Assembly (NCBI RefSeq): GCF_022968135.1
Contig: NZ_JALJRA010000019.1
Coordinates: 1 to 64,000 of the forward strand
DNA length: 64,000 nt
Direction of reading: 5' to 3'
From: Pseudorhizobium tarimense
GTDB taxonomy: Bacteria; Pseudomonadota; Alphaproteobacteria; Rhizobiales; Rhizobiaceae
A program made the position numbers and the translations under genes. Shown one piece after another: positions 36,400-44,801 of the stretch; positions within the stretch are counted from its first letter, which is position 1, and each line of letters begins with the position of its first letter. The notes under the pieces are model-generated. The model saw only the letters and a program-made list of their open reading frames with translations, was not told the origin of the DNA and ran no database searches.

Positions 36400-37713
36400 T
36401 CAGGCCTTCAAAGGCGGATCGAGGCACAGCGCCGAGACGAGGCGTGCGGCCTCGGCAAAGTCCGCGATATCCATGTGTTCGTCGGGATTATGGCTGCCAT
36501 TGGCATTGCGGATGAAGACCATGCCGGTCGGCACGCCGGCATCGGCGAATACCGCCGCATCATGGCCGGCGCCGCAGGCCATGGTCTCGGTCTCGATGCC
36601 CTGTTCCCTGGCGAAGTCCGACAGCGCCGTGACGATCGAGTCATCCATCTTCGCCGACTTGCTGTCGGTCAGGCGGCCGAGTTCGAATTTGACGCGGTGC
36701 TCGGCCTCGATGCGGGCGACGGTTTCGATCACGATCGCCTGCATGCGGGCCAGCGTCTGCGGCTCCTGGCTGCGGACATCCAGCGAGAAGCTGAGCTTGC
36801 CGGCGATCTTGCTGAAGGCGGCTTCGGAGGGATCGGTGGAGAACTGGCCGAAGGTGACGACGAGGTCGGCACCCTCCGCCTGCAGTCTGTCCCATGCCTT
36901 GTCGAGTTTAGTCACGAGTGCCGAGGCCGCGCGCACCGCGTCGCTGCGATATTCGCGCGGCGTGGCGCCGGAATGGGCATAGACGCCGATGCATTTCGCC
37001 TCGCGGTAGCGGAACGATCCGCGGATGCCGGTGACGATGCCGACCGGAATTTGTCTTTCGAGGAGAACCGGGCCCTGTTCGATATGCGGTTCGATGAACA
37101 TCGCTATATCGGCCGGGTCGAGATAGGATTTGCCGGAGCGGAGGAATTCCGTATCGCCGCCGGCGGCATCGATGGCGGCGCCAAGCGAGATTTGATCGGA
37201 GGATCGCTTGACCTGATCGAGTTCCTTGCCCGTCAGGCGCCCGAGCGCCGCGCGGCTGCCGACATAAGAGGCGCCGAACCAGGTGCTTTCCTCGGCGCGA
37301 ACCGCCATCACGGTGATGTCGCGCGGCGGGCGGATGCCGGCGCGGACATAACCGGAGACAACCGACAGGCCGATGAGCACGCCGGCAGCGCCGTCGAAAT
37401 TGCCGCCCATCGGCACGGAGTCGAGATGCGATCCGATGAAAATGCCGGGGCGCTTCTCGCGTCCCTTCATCCTCATGTAGAGATTGCAGCCCGGATCGGT
37501 CTTCACTTCGAGCCCGAGCTTGCGAGCCTCGCGACGCACCATGTCATGGGCGATCTGTTCACCGAGGCCATAGGAGGTGCGGGTGATGCCGCGGTTGGTT
37601 CCCGTGCGTCGCTTCAGCTCGTCGAAAAGACGTTCGGCCAGCTGGATATCCACCGGGGCCGAATCGCTGGTCGCGGACTGATCCATCCCGGCGCTTTCTG
37701 CCAAACCTGTCAT
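36400..37713 (-). CDS. M20-type amidohydrolase (N-carbamoyl-amino-acid/allantoate hydrolase family)
   Basis: A 437-residue binuclear metal amidase. Metal motifs are intact: GSHLDSVPMGGNFDGAAG (His, Asp), AVRAEES (Glu), FIEPHIEQGP (His) and GAGHDAAVFA near the C-terminus, with the lid-domain motif AHSGATP. The family hydrolyses N-carbamoyl amino acids, beta-ureidopropionate, allantoate or ureidoglycine. The ATG at 37713 overlaps the GntR stop by 4 bp; the frame extends further upstream without support. A role in opening a carbamoyl or amide intermediate fits the neighbouring 5-oxoprolinase genes (inference). Confidence 0.85.
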   Translation of the reverse strand: MTGLAESAGMDQSATSDSAPVDIQLAERLFDELKRRTGTNRGITRTSYGLGEQIAHDMVRREARKLGLEVKTDPGCNLYMRMKGREKRPGIFIGSHLDSVPMGGNFDGAAGVLIGLSVVSGYVRAGIRPPRDITVMAVRAEESTWFGASYVGSRAALGRLTGKELDQVKRSSDQISLGAAIDAAGGDTEFLRSGKSYLDPADIAMFIEPHIEQGPVLLERQIPVGIVTGIRGSFRYREAKCIGVYAHSGATPREYRSDAVRAASALVTKLDKAWDRLQAEGADLVVTFGQFSTDPSEAAFSKIAGKLSFSLDVRSQEPQTLARMQAIVIETVARIEAEHRVKFELGRLTDSKSAKMDDSIVTALSDFAREQGIETETMACGAGHDAAVFADAGVPTGMVFIRNANGSHNPDEHMDIADFAEAARLVSALCLDPPLKA

Positions 37714-38369
37714 GCGCGGGTCAGTCTCCCGATAATACTGTCTCTGACGTGGTCGAGGTGGAGGCGCATGGCCTGGGCCGCGTCCTCGCCGCGCCCCTCG
37801 CGCAACGCGCCGACAATGTCGAGATGCTCGCGGCAAGTCGTTTCGAACCGTTCCGGCATGCTTCTCAGGTCGAAGATCTGCGTCTGGCGGCGCAGGGTGC
37901 GGATGATCTGACCCAGTTGCGGGTTGCCGGCCGCATCGCCAATGCCGCCATGGAGGCGATCATCGACGTCGCGGACCGAACCGCGATCAGGCTTGCCTTC
38001 GCCGTCTTCAGGATTGCCGAGAAGGCTTTTCAGGTCCGCCTCGAGTTCGTCGAGTGCAGCAGTCGGCATGCGGCCGGCCGCCAGGCGTGCCGCTTCCGGC
38101 TCGAGCAGCTGGCGGATCTGCAGGGCATCCATGTAATCCTCGATGCGCATCTGCTTGACCTGTAGGCCACGGCTGCCCTGGCGGATCAGAAGGCCTTCGC
38201 CTTCAAGCATCAGGAGCGCATCGCGGATCGGCGTGCGCGACATGTTCAGCGTGTCGGCCAGGCGGCGCTCGGTCACCATTGCGCCCGGTTGCGCTGCACC
38301 GGAAAGGATCAGGTTCAATATCTGTTCGTAGGCCTGCAGCGCCAGCCGCTTATCGGTTTCAACCAGCAT
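37710..38369 (-). CDS. GntR-family (FCD) regulator of the amide-catabolism island
   Basis: A 219-residue repressor-type protein. A winged helix at about 8-75 (TERRLADTLNMSRTPIRDALLMLEGEGLL in parts) is followed by an FCD domain (LEPEAARLAAGRM to HLDHVRDSI). The FCD core looks slightly degenerate around residues 120-150, where RFH-type ligand residues would be expected (VDDRLHGGIGDAAGN). It heads the minus-strand operon gntR-M20-dehydrogenase-pxpBC and is divergent from the M24 and peptide-transport genes. The TGGTATACCA site at 38476 in the shared intergenic region is a likely target. Confidence 0.85.
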   Translation of the reverse strand: MLVETDKRLALQAYEQILNLILSGAAQPGAMVTERRLADTLNMSRTPIRDALLMLEGEGLLIRQGSRGLQVKQMRIEDYMDALQIRQLLEPEAARLAAGRMPTAALDELEADLKSLLGNPEDGEGKPDRGSVRDVDDRLHGGIGDAAGNPQLGQIIRTLRRQTQIFDLRSMPERFETTCREHLDIVGALREGRGEDAAQAMRLHLDHVRDSIIGRLTRA

Positions 38370-38475
38370 AAGTATCCTGTCCCTCCCGTGCGGAGACGGC
38401 TTCTAATAATTGTCTGGTGTCACACGCGATGCAGTTGTCACCAATCGGAATTTTTGTATTCCGCTGGTTGACGAG

Positions 38476-38485
38476 TGGTATACCA
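38476..38485. promoter_or_regulatory. TGGTATACCA palindrome between gntR and the M24/ABC operon
   Basis: A perfect 10-bp palindrome, identical to the one at 32834-32843. It lies in the 171-bp divergent region, about 106 bp upstream of the gntR start and 55 bp upstream of the M24 start. The position suits repression in both directions. Confidence 0.65.
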
Positions 38486-38540
38486 AAACGTAGTGTCATG
38501 CAACATCGAGCTTTGACGATCTTGTCGAAAGGCCCTTCGC

Positions 38541-39719
38541 GTGAGTGCAATGCCGCAACCGAACCTTCCTTTCTCCCGGGAAGAGCATCTGCAGCGTCAG
38601 GATAAGCTGCGGGCGGAACTTGCGGCGCGGGGCGTAGAGGCAATGCTCGTCTTTGCTCAGGAGAGCATGTACTGGCTGACCGGTTACGACACCGGGGGGT
38701 ATGTTTATTACCAGTGCCTGGTCGTTCCGACCGACGGTCGCCAGCCGGTTCTTCTGACCCGTCGCCCGGATTTCGTGCAGGCGAAGCAGACCAGCATCAT
38801 CGAAGATATCCGCATCTGGTGGGATGCCGAGGACGCCAACCCGGCCGCCGACCTCAAGATCATCCTCGATGAGCTCCGCCTCGGCGGCAAGAAGATTGCT
38901 ATCGAGCTCAATACCCATGGCCTGACCGGCTGGAACCTCTACCGCACCCAGCAGACGATCGGCGACTGGTGCCAGCTGGAAGATGACCGTCACCTGGTCC
39001 GCTGGCTGCGCGTCTGCAAGTCGCCGGCCGAAATCGAATATACCCGCAAGGCGGCCCGCATTCTCGACACGTCGCTGAATGCCGTCATTGCCGCTGCCAA
39101 GCCCGGCATTCTCGACAGCGATCTGAAGGCCGTCTACCTGACCTCGATCCTGGGGCAGGGCGCCGACATGCCGCCGAATGCGCCGTTATTCAATTCCGGT
39201 CCGCGGGCCGTCTACGGCCGCGGCGTTTCCGATCCGCGCCGGCTGGAGGAGCAGGACCAGATCCTCGTCGAATATCCGGTCGCCTACCGCCGCTACAACG
39301 TGAAGACCGAGTGGACTATCCTGTTCGGTCAGGCCTCCGATGCGCATCGCAAGATGTACGATGTCGGCATAGAGACGCTTCGCAAGATGACCGAGATCGC
39401 CCGCCCGGGCACGACGCTCGGCGAGATCTTCGACGTCTATGCCGACGGTCTCGACAAGGGCGGCTACAAGCGGGCCCGTTACGGCGCCACCGGCTACTCG
39501 GTGGGCTGCACCTTCGCGCCCACCAGCATGGACGTGCCGCCGATGATCTATTCCGGAAATCCGACCGTCTGCCAGCCGGGCATGACGCTGTTCTATCACG
39601 TGATGAACGGCGATGCCGATACCGGCCTGGCCATGGGCGTCGGCCATACGCTGCTCGTCACCGACGGTGTGCCGGAAGTGCTCACTGGCCTGCCGGACGA
39701 ACTGACGGTGATCCGCTGA
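38541..39719 (+). CDS. M24-fold hydrolase without metal ligands, copy A
   Basis: A 392-residue pita-bread-fold protein with a creatinase N-terminal domain (FAQESMYWLTGYDTGGYVY at about 38-56) and an M24 domain (VCKSPAEIEYTRKAARIL onward). Metal ligands of aminopeptidase P are missing: the region reads VEYPVAYRRYNVKTEWT (Glu 244, Asn 253, Glu 257), and no HGxG follows, only GYSVGCTFAPT. The GTG start at 38541 has GAAAGG 9 nt upstream; ATG 38550 is an alternative. It resembles the product of 46019 closely enough to be a paralogue. Ectoine hydrolase, creatinase and peptidase-like roles remain possible. Confidence 0.8.
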   Translation: MSAMPQPNLPFSREEHLQRQDKLRAELAARGVEAMLVFAQESMYWLTGYDTGGYVYYQCLVVPTDGRQPVLLTRRPDFVQAKQTSIIEDIRIWWDAEDANPAADLKIILDELRLGGKKIAIELNTHGLTGWNLYRTQQTIGDWCQLEDDRHLVRWLRVCKSPAEIEYTRKAARILDTSLNAVIAAAKPGILDSDLKAVYLTSILGQGADMPPNAPLFNSGPRAVYGRGVSDPRRLEEQDQILVEYPVAYRRYNVKTEWTILFGQASDAHRKMYDVGIETLRKMTEIARPGTTLGEIFDVYADGLDKGGYKRARYGATGYSVGCTFAPTSMDVPPMIYSGNPTVCQPGMTLFYHVMNGDADTGLAMGVGHTLLVTDGVPEVLTGLPDELTVIR

Positions 39720-39798
39720 CGAACACAAAATCCCGCCGGGAAAATCATAAAAATACTGCCGCCCGGCTCTCTGTCGAACAAACTTTTTAGAGGGCAAA

Positions 39799-41349
39799 AT
39801 GACAACTTTCATGATTTCCCGCCGCACCATGGTCATGGGCCTTGCTGCAACGGCACTTCTTCCCGGCATCAACATCACCGACGCGCTGGCGGCTGAAACG
39901 CCGAAGGCTGGCGGCACGCTGAAGATCAGCCACTCGACCCGCATCGCGACGCTTAATGTGCTCAACTGCTCCGGCCCGGCCGAATACCCGGTCGTCGACA
40001 TGCTCTATTCGGGTCTCACCCGCATGGGGCCGGACAACAAGCCGATGGCGGATCTCGCCGAACGTTGGGAAGGCAGCGAGGACGCCAAGACCTTCACCTT
40101 CTATCTGCGCCAGGGTATCGTCTTCCATGACGGCACGCCGTGCACGGCCGATGACGTCGTCGCCACTTTCCAGGCGATCCTCAATCCCGACATTCCGGCC
40201 GCTGCCCGCTCTGTCCTCAACATGATCGACAAGATCGAGGCAGTGGACCCGTCGACCGTCAAGTTCACGCTAAAGACGCCGTTCGCCGATCTGCCGATCT
40301 CGACGGCCCATGCCAATGCCCGCATCATCTCAAAGGCCGCTCTCTCCGGCCCGCGCGAAAAGCTCGACACGACGGCCAACGGCACCGGCCCGTTCAAGCT
40401 CGAAACCTATGACAGCGCCCGCTTGGTTCGCCTCGTCAAGAACGAGAACTATTTCATCAAGGGCAAGCCGCATCTCGACGCCGTCGAAATGATGCTGTTC
40501 CCTGATCTCGCCGCCGAAAGCGCCAACTTCCTCTCCGGCGCGGTCGATGTCATGCTCGTCGTCCAGCAGGCCGATTTCCAGCGCATCGCCGACGCGACTG
40601 GCATCACGGCGCAGCGCATCCCGTCCGGTCGTTTCGTCAACATCACCATGCGCCAGGACCAGAAGCCGTTCGATGACGTGCGCGTCCGTAAGGCGCTCGC
40701 CATGGCGGTCGATCGCGAAATGATGGTGGATCTCGTGCTTGAAGGCCTCGGCCGACCTGCCTACGACAATCTCGTCTCGCCGGAATTCCCCTATGCAATC
40801 GAGACGCCGCGGATCGCCTACGATCCGGAAGGCGCCAAGAAGCTGCTGGCCGAAGCCGGTTATCCGGATGGCATCAAGATCAAGCTCGTTGCGTCGAACC
40901 GCCCGGCCATCCGTGCCCAGGTGGCGATCGCGCTGAAGCAGATGGCGCTGCCTGCCGGCTTCGACATCGAAGTCGAGACCATGCCGCACGATACCTATCT
41001 CGCCAATGTGTGGATGAAGGGTCAGTTCTACATGGGCTATTGGGGCATGCAGGCCACCGAGGACGCGACGTTCAACCTGCTCTTGACCTCCAACGCGTCC
41101 TATGAGGACACGGCCTGGAAGAACGCCGACTTCGACAAACTCGTTTCCGATGCGCGTGCCACCGTCGATCCGGCCAAGCGCAAGGAGCTTTATGCCAAAG
41201 CTCAGCAGCTGCAGCTCGACGAGACGCCTTACATCGTGCCGATCTTCGAAGACATTCTGACCGCCAGCGGCAAGGGCGCGGAAGATTGGACGATCGCGCC
41301 GCTGTCGCGCTACTACTATATCGAAAACGTCTGGCTGAATAAGGCCTGA
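39799..41349 (+). CDS. Peptide-type ABC transporter substrate-binding protein (Tat-exported)
   Basis: A 516-residue SBP_bac_5-family periplasmic binding protein. The N-terminus FMISRRTMVMGLAATALLPG is a twin-arginine signal (SRRTMVMG), cleavage likely after ALAA near residue 33. Family features are KAGGTLKISHSTRIATLNV, LAERWEGSEDAKTFTFYLRQGIVFHDGTP and the C-terminal YAKAQQLQLDETPYIVPIF. It heads a five-gene transport/hydrolysis run with two permeases and a fused ATPase. Tat export suggests folding in the cytoplasm before secretion. The ligand is unknown; a peptide, opine or cyclic amide is plausible. Confidence 0.88.
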   Translation: MTTFMISRRTMVMGLAATALLPGINITDALAAETPKAGGTLKISHSTRIATLNVLNCSGPAEYPVVDMLYSGLTRMGPDNKPMADLAERWEGSEDAKTFTFYLRQGIVFHDGTPCTADDVVATFQAILNPDIPAAARSVLNMIDKIEAVDPSTVKFTLKTPFADLPISTAHANARIISKAALSGPREKLDTTANGTGPFKLETYDSARLVRLVKNENYFIKGKPHLDAVEMMLFPDLAAESANFLSGAVDVMLVVQQADFQRIADATGITAQRIPSGRFVNITMRQDQKPFDDVRVRKALAMAVDREMMVDLVLEGLGRPAYDNLVSPEFPYAIETPRIAYDPEGAKKLLAEAGYPDGIKIKLVASNRPAIRAQVAIALKQMALPAGFDIEVETMPHDTYLANVWMKGQFYMGYWGMQATEDATFNLLLTSNASYEDTAWKNADFDKLVSDARATVDPAKRKELYAKAQQLQLDETPYIVPIFEDILTASGKGAEDWTIAPLSRYYYIENVWLNKA

Positions 41350-41353
41350 TCGC

Positions 41354-42304
41354 ATGAGCTGGGGCTATCTTATCCGCCGCTTGCTGGCCGTTTTTATGGT
41401 GCTGGCGATCGTAACCTTCGCCGTGTTCGCAATCACGACGATGCTGCCGGGCAATGCAGCGATCATGATCCTGGGAGAATATGCCACCCCGGACGCGGTC
41501 GCGGCACTCGAAAAGCAGCTGCATCTGGATCAGTCCTGGTACATGCAATATTACAGCTGGGTCTCCGGTATTCTACATGGCGACTTCGGCACTTCGCTCC
41601 GCCTTTCCTTGCCGGTGACCCAGGTTGTCGGCGAGGCCTTCGCAAACTCTGCCCTGCTGGCGGCGACGGCCCTGGTCGTCGTCACCATCACGGCCATTCC
41701 GCTCGGTGCACTGGCCGCAATCAAGCGCGGCACGGCCATGGACCTTGGTCTCGGCCTGTTCAGCTATCTCGGCACGGCGCTGCCGGAATTTGTGACGGCG
41801 ACCCTGCTTCTGGTGTTCTTTGCGGCCCCGCAGCAGGGTATTTTCCCGGCAGGCGGCTTCGTCGCGCCGTGGGAAAGCCTCGCCGGTTTCGGCGCGCATG
41901 TGGTGCTTCCAGCCGCAACGCTCGGCCTTGTCCTGATGGCCCACATTTCCCGCCAGGTGCGGTCGGAAATGTCGGAAGTGCTGCATTCCGACTATATCCG
42001 CGCGGCACGGCTGAAGGGGTTGACCGAAAAGCGGGTCATCCGCCGGCATGCGTTGCCTAACTCGCTGGCACCTGCCGTTGCTGTCATCTCGCTCGATATC
42101 GGATATCTGCTCGGCGGCATCATCGTCGTCGAGGAGATCTTTGCCTGGCCGGGCCTTGGTCGCCTTCTGATCTACGCACTCGAAAACCGCGACCTTCCCG
42201 TCATCCAGGCCGTGACCCTGCTTCTCGCGACGGTCTATGCCCTGTCCAATCTCCTGTCGGACATCGTCATCGCTTTGCTCGATCCGAGGGTTCGCTATGC
42301 GTAA
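41354..42304 (+). CDS. Peptide-type ABC permease 1 (DppB-like)
   Basis: A 316-residue inner-membrane permease with six predicted helices. It has a DppB-style N-terminus (LIRRLLAVFMVLAIVTFAVF), the GNAAIMILGEYATPDAVAALEKQLHLDQ loop in parts, and the cytoplasmic coupling motif YIRAARLKGLTEKRVIRRHALPN. It starts 4 bp after the binding-protein stop and overlaps the second permease by 8 bp, so the transporter genes form one tight operon. Confidence 0.9.
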   Translation: MSWGYLIRRLLAVFMVLAIVTFAVFAITTMLPGNAAIMILGEYATPDAVAALEKQLHLDQSWYMQYYSWVSGILHGDFGTSLRLSLPVTQVVGEAFANSALLAATALVVVTITAIPLGALAAIKRGTAMDLGLGLFSYLGTALPEFVTATLLLVFFAAPQQGIFPAGGFVAPWESLAGFGAHVVLPAATLGLVLMAHISRQVRSEMSEVLHSDYIRAARLKGLTEKRVIRRHALPNSLAPAVAVISLDIGYLLGGIIVVEEIFAWPGLGRLLIYALENRDLPVIQAVTLLLATVYALSNLLSDIVIALLDPRVRYA

Positions 42305-43118
42305 TTTCTTCTCCACCCCCACCGCCATAGTCGGCACGGCGCTTCTTTCGGTCGTCTGCTTCGCGGCGATCTTCGGACCTTGGATCGCACCTTATGATCC
42401 GCAGGCCTTCGATCCGCTGAACCGCCTTCAGGGACCGTCGCCTGCGCATTGGTTCGGAACCGATCAGTTCGGCCGCGACCTCCTGTCCCGCATCCTGAAC
42501 GGCGCGCCTTCGACCGTCACTTTCGGCGTCGGCGCAACACTGATTGGCGTCGGTATCGGCTCGATAATTGGCGTCGTCGCCGGCGTTTCCGGCGGGTGGG
42601 CCGATTCCACCATCATGCGCATCCTCGACGGGTTGCTGGCCGTGCCTGACCTGCTGTTCACGCTGCTGATCGTCACCATCTTCGGCGGCGGCATGGAACA
42701 TGCCATGCTCGCCGTCGCCATTGCCTTTGCTCCCGGCATGGCCCGTATTGCGCGCAGCGCCGTTCTTTCGGTGCGCACCCGCGACTATGTGCGGGCGGCT
42801 GTCGCCCGCGGCGAATCCGGCTTCTATATCGTCGGCGCGGAAGTGCTGCCCAATGCGCTGAGCCCGATCGTCGTCGAAGCGACCATCCGCGTCTCCTTCG
42901 CCATCATGATCGGTGCGACGCTCGGCTTCCTCGGCCTCGGCGCCCAGCCGCCGAGCACGGAATGGGGCCTGATGGTGGCGGAAGCCCGCCAGTTCATGTT
43001 CCGCAATCCCTGGTGCGTCGCTGTTCCCGGTCTGTCGATCGCCATCGCCGCCCTCGGCTTCAATCTTTTCGGCGACGCCCTGCGTGACAGCCTCGACCCC
43101 AAGAGGAGCCACGGATGA
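42297..43118 (+). CDS. Peptide-type ABC permease 2 (DppC-like)
   Basis: A 273-residue inner-membrane permease. The N-terminal OppC-like segment PWIAPYDPQAFDPLNRLQGPSPAHWFGTDQFGRDLLSRI is recognisable in parts. Later come GVVAGVSGGWADSTIMRILDGLLAVP and the coupling motif YVRAAVARGESGFYIVGAEVLPN. The ATG at 42297 overlaps the end of permease 1. The stop overlaps the ATPase start (ATGA). It pairs with permease 1 to form the channel. Confidence 0.9.
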   Translation: MRNFFSTPTAIVGTALLSVVCFAAIFGPWIAPYDPQAFDPLNRLQGPSPAHWFGTDQFGRDLLSRILNGAPSTVTFGVGATLIGVGIGSIIGVVAGVSGGWADSTIMRILDGLLAVPDLLFTLLIVTIFGGGMEHAMLAVAIAFAPGMARIARSAVLSVRTRDYVRAAVARGESGFYIVGAEVLPNALSPIVVEATIRVSFAIMIGATLGFLGLGAQPPSTEWGLMVAEARQFMFRNPWCVAVPGLSIAIAALGFNLFGDALRDSLDPKRSHG

Positions 43119-44791
43119 CAGCGCAGACCTTGACCAAGGACGCTCCTATCGCCGCCGTCGAAAAGTCGGCCCTGTCGATCATTGACTATTCGCTGGCCTA
43201 CAAGACCGCCAACGGCCTTATTCCGGCCCTGCAGAACATCGACCTGACGATCCCGAAGGGCAAGACGGTCGGCCTCGTCGGCGAATCCGGTTCCGGCAAG
43301 TCGTCCATGGCCTGGTCGATCATGCGCTATCTGCCGTCGAATGCGGTCGAGACGGGTGGCGCCATTCGCCTCGCCGGCGAAGAACTCCTCGACTACACGC
43401 CGTATCAGATGATGGACATCCGCGGCCGCCGCATGTCGATGGTCTTCCAGGACCCTTCGACCTCGCTCAATCCGACGATCAAGCTCGGCGAGCAAATAGC
43501 CGAAGTGCTGATGCGCCATCGCGGCCTCACCAAGGCGCAGGCCTGGGCGGAGGCAGAAGCCGCACTTGGCCGCACCGGCATCACACGCCCGAAGGAAATG
43601 CTGCAGCGGTTTCCGCATGAGGCATCCGGCGGCGAAAAGCAGCGTGTGGTCATCGCCACCGCCTTTGCCTGCGAGCCCGAGCTGATCATCTTCGACGAGC
43701 CGACCACGGCGCTCGATATCCTGACCGCCCGGCAGATCCTCGACCTGTTCAATCAGCTGCGCGAGGAGACCAATGTCTCGGCGCTCTACATCTCGCACGA
43801 TCTCGGACTGGTTTCTCGCGTCGTCGATCGGGTGTCGGTTATCCACAAGGGTATCATCGTCGAGAGCGGGTCGGTGCAGGAGGTGTTTCGTCGTCCGAAG
43901 GCCGATTATACGCGCCAGCTGATCGGCGCGGTGCCGGACCCGGATCGCTGGGTCGGCGTGGATGCGCCGGGCGAGCCGAAGACGCTGCTCCGAATCGACA
44001 AGGTCGGCGTGCGCTACGGTGCGCCGACGAAACTCCAGGCGATGTTCTGGCCGACGGATGCCGAGACAGTGGGCTTCTGGGGCGCGAAGGATATCAGCAT
44101 CGATGTCCGCAAGGGTGAACTGCTCGGCGTCGTCGGCGAAAGCGGCTCCGGCAAGTCGACCATCGCCAAGGTGCTGGCCGGCCTTCAGGATTTCGAAGGC
44201 AAGCTCGATTTCGACGGCAAGGCGATCACGTCACGCAACGCGATCGACCGTGCCTATCGCCGCCGTGTCCAGATCGTCTTCCAGCATCCCGATGCCTCGC
44301 TCAATCCGCGCCACAGGATCGGCACGATCATCGCCCGGCCGCTGAAGCTCTACGGCATCGTGCCGAAGCATGAGATCAAGGCGCGCGTCGCCGAACTTCT
44401 GGAAATGGTGCGCCTGCCGGCAAGCTATGCCGACCGCCTGCCGCACCAGCTGTCCGGCGGCGAGAAGCAGCGCGTCGCGATCGCCCGCGCCTTTGCCGCC
44501 GAGCCGGAACTGGTCATCTGCGACGAGGTGACGGCCGCACTCGACGTCTCGGTGCAGGCGGCGGTCGCCGAGCTGCTGGTCAAACTGCAGAGAAATACGG
44601 GGGCGGCCTGCGTCTTCATCACCCACGACCTCAATCTGATCCGGCAGCTCGCCCACCGCATCGCGGTCATGCATCACGGCAAGCTGGTCGACTTCTTCGA
44701 CCGCGTCGATGCGCGCTCGGTGGACCGCGATCCCTATGCCAAGGCGTTGCTCGATGCCGTCCCGGTCCATGCCGGCGAGCCCGAAGCCTGA
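43115..44791 (+). CDS. Peptide-type ABC transporter, fused double ATPase (DppD-DppF)
   Basis: A 558-residue protein with two complete nucleotide-binding domains. Domain 1 has Walker A GESGSGKSS, signature ASGGEKQRV and Walker B IIFDEPTTALD. Domain 2 has GESGSGKST, LSGGEKQRV and VICDEVTAALD. In the second Walker B the usual Pro after Glu is Val. The fused form is common in alphaproteobacterial peptide importers. The 4-bp overlap with permease 2 ties it to the operon. It powers the importer from the cytoplasmic side. Confidence 0.92.
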   Translation: MTAQTLTKDAPIAAVEKSALSIIDYSLAYKTANGLIPALQNIDLTIPKGKTVGLVGESGSGKSSMAWSIMRYLPSNAVETGGAIRLAGEELLDYTPYQMMDIRGRRMSMVFQDPSTSLNPTIKLGEQIAEVLMRHRGLTKAQAWAEAEAALGRTGITRPKEMLQRFPHEASGGEKQRVVIATAFACEPELIIFDEPTTALDILTARQILDLFNQLREETNVSALYISHDLGLVSRVVDRVSVIHKGIIVESGSVQEVFRRPKADYTRQLIGAVPDPDRWVGVDAPGEPKTLLRIDKVGVRYGAPTKLQAMFWPTDAETVGFWGAKDISIDVRKGELLGVVGESGSGKSTIAKVLAGLQDFEGKLDFDGKAITSRNAIDRAYRRRVQIVFQHPDASLNPRHRIGTIIARPLKLYGIVPKHEIKARVAELLEMVRLPASYADRLPHQLSGGEKQRVAIARAFAAEPELVICDEVTAALDVSVQAAVAELLVKLQRNTGAACVFITHDLNLIRQLAHRIAVMHHGKLVDFFDRVDARSVDRDPYAKALLDAVPVHAGEPEA

Positions 44792-44801
44792 GGAACATCC
44801 T

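Noticed and set aside
35591-37911. Two plus-strand open frames of over 450 codons across the dehydrogenase/M20/GntR genes
   Set aside because: Antisense shadows; the minus-strand genes have intact family motifs and 4-bp overlaps.
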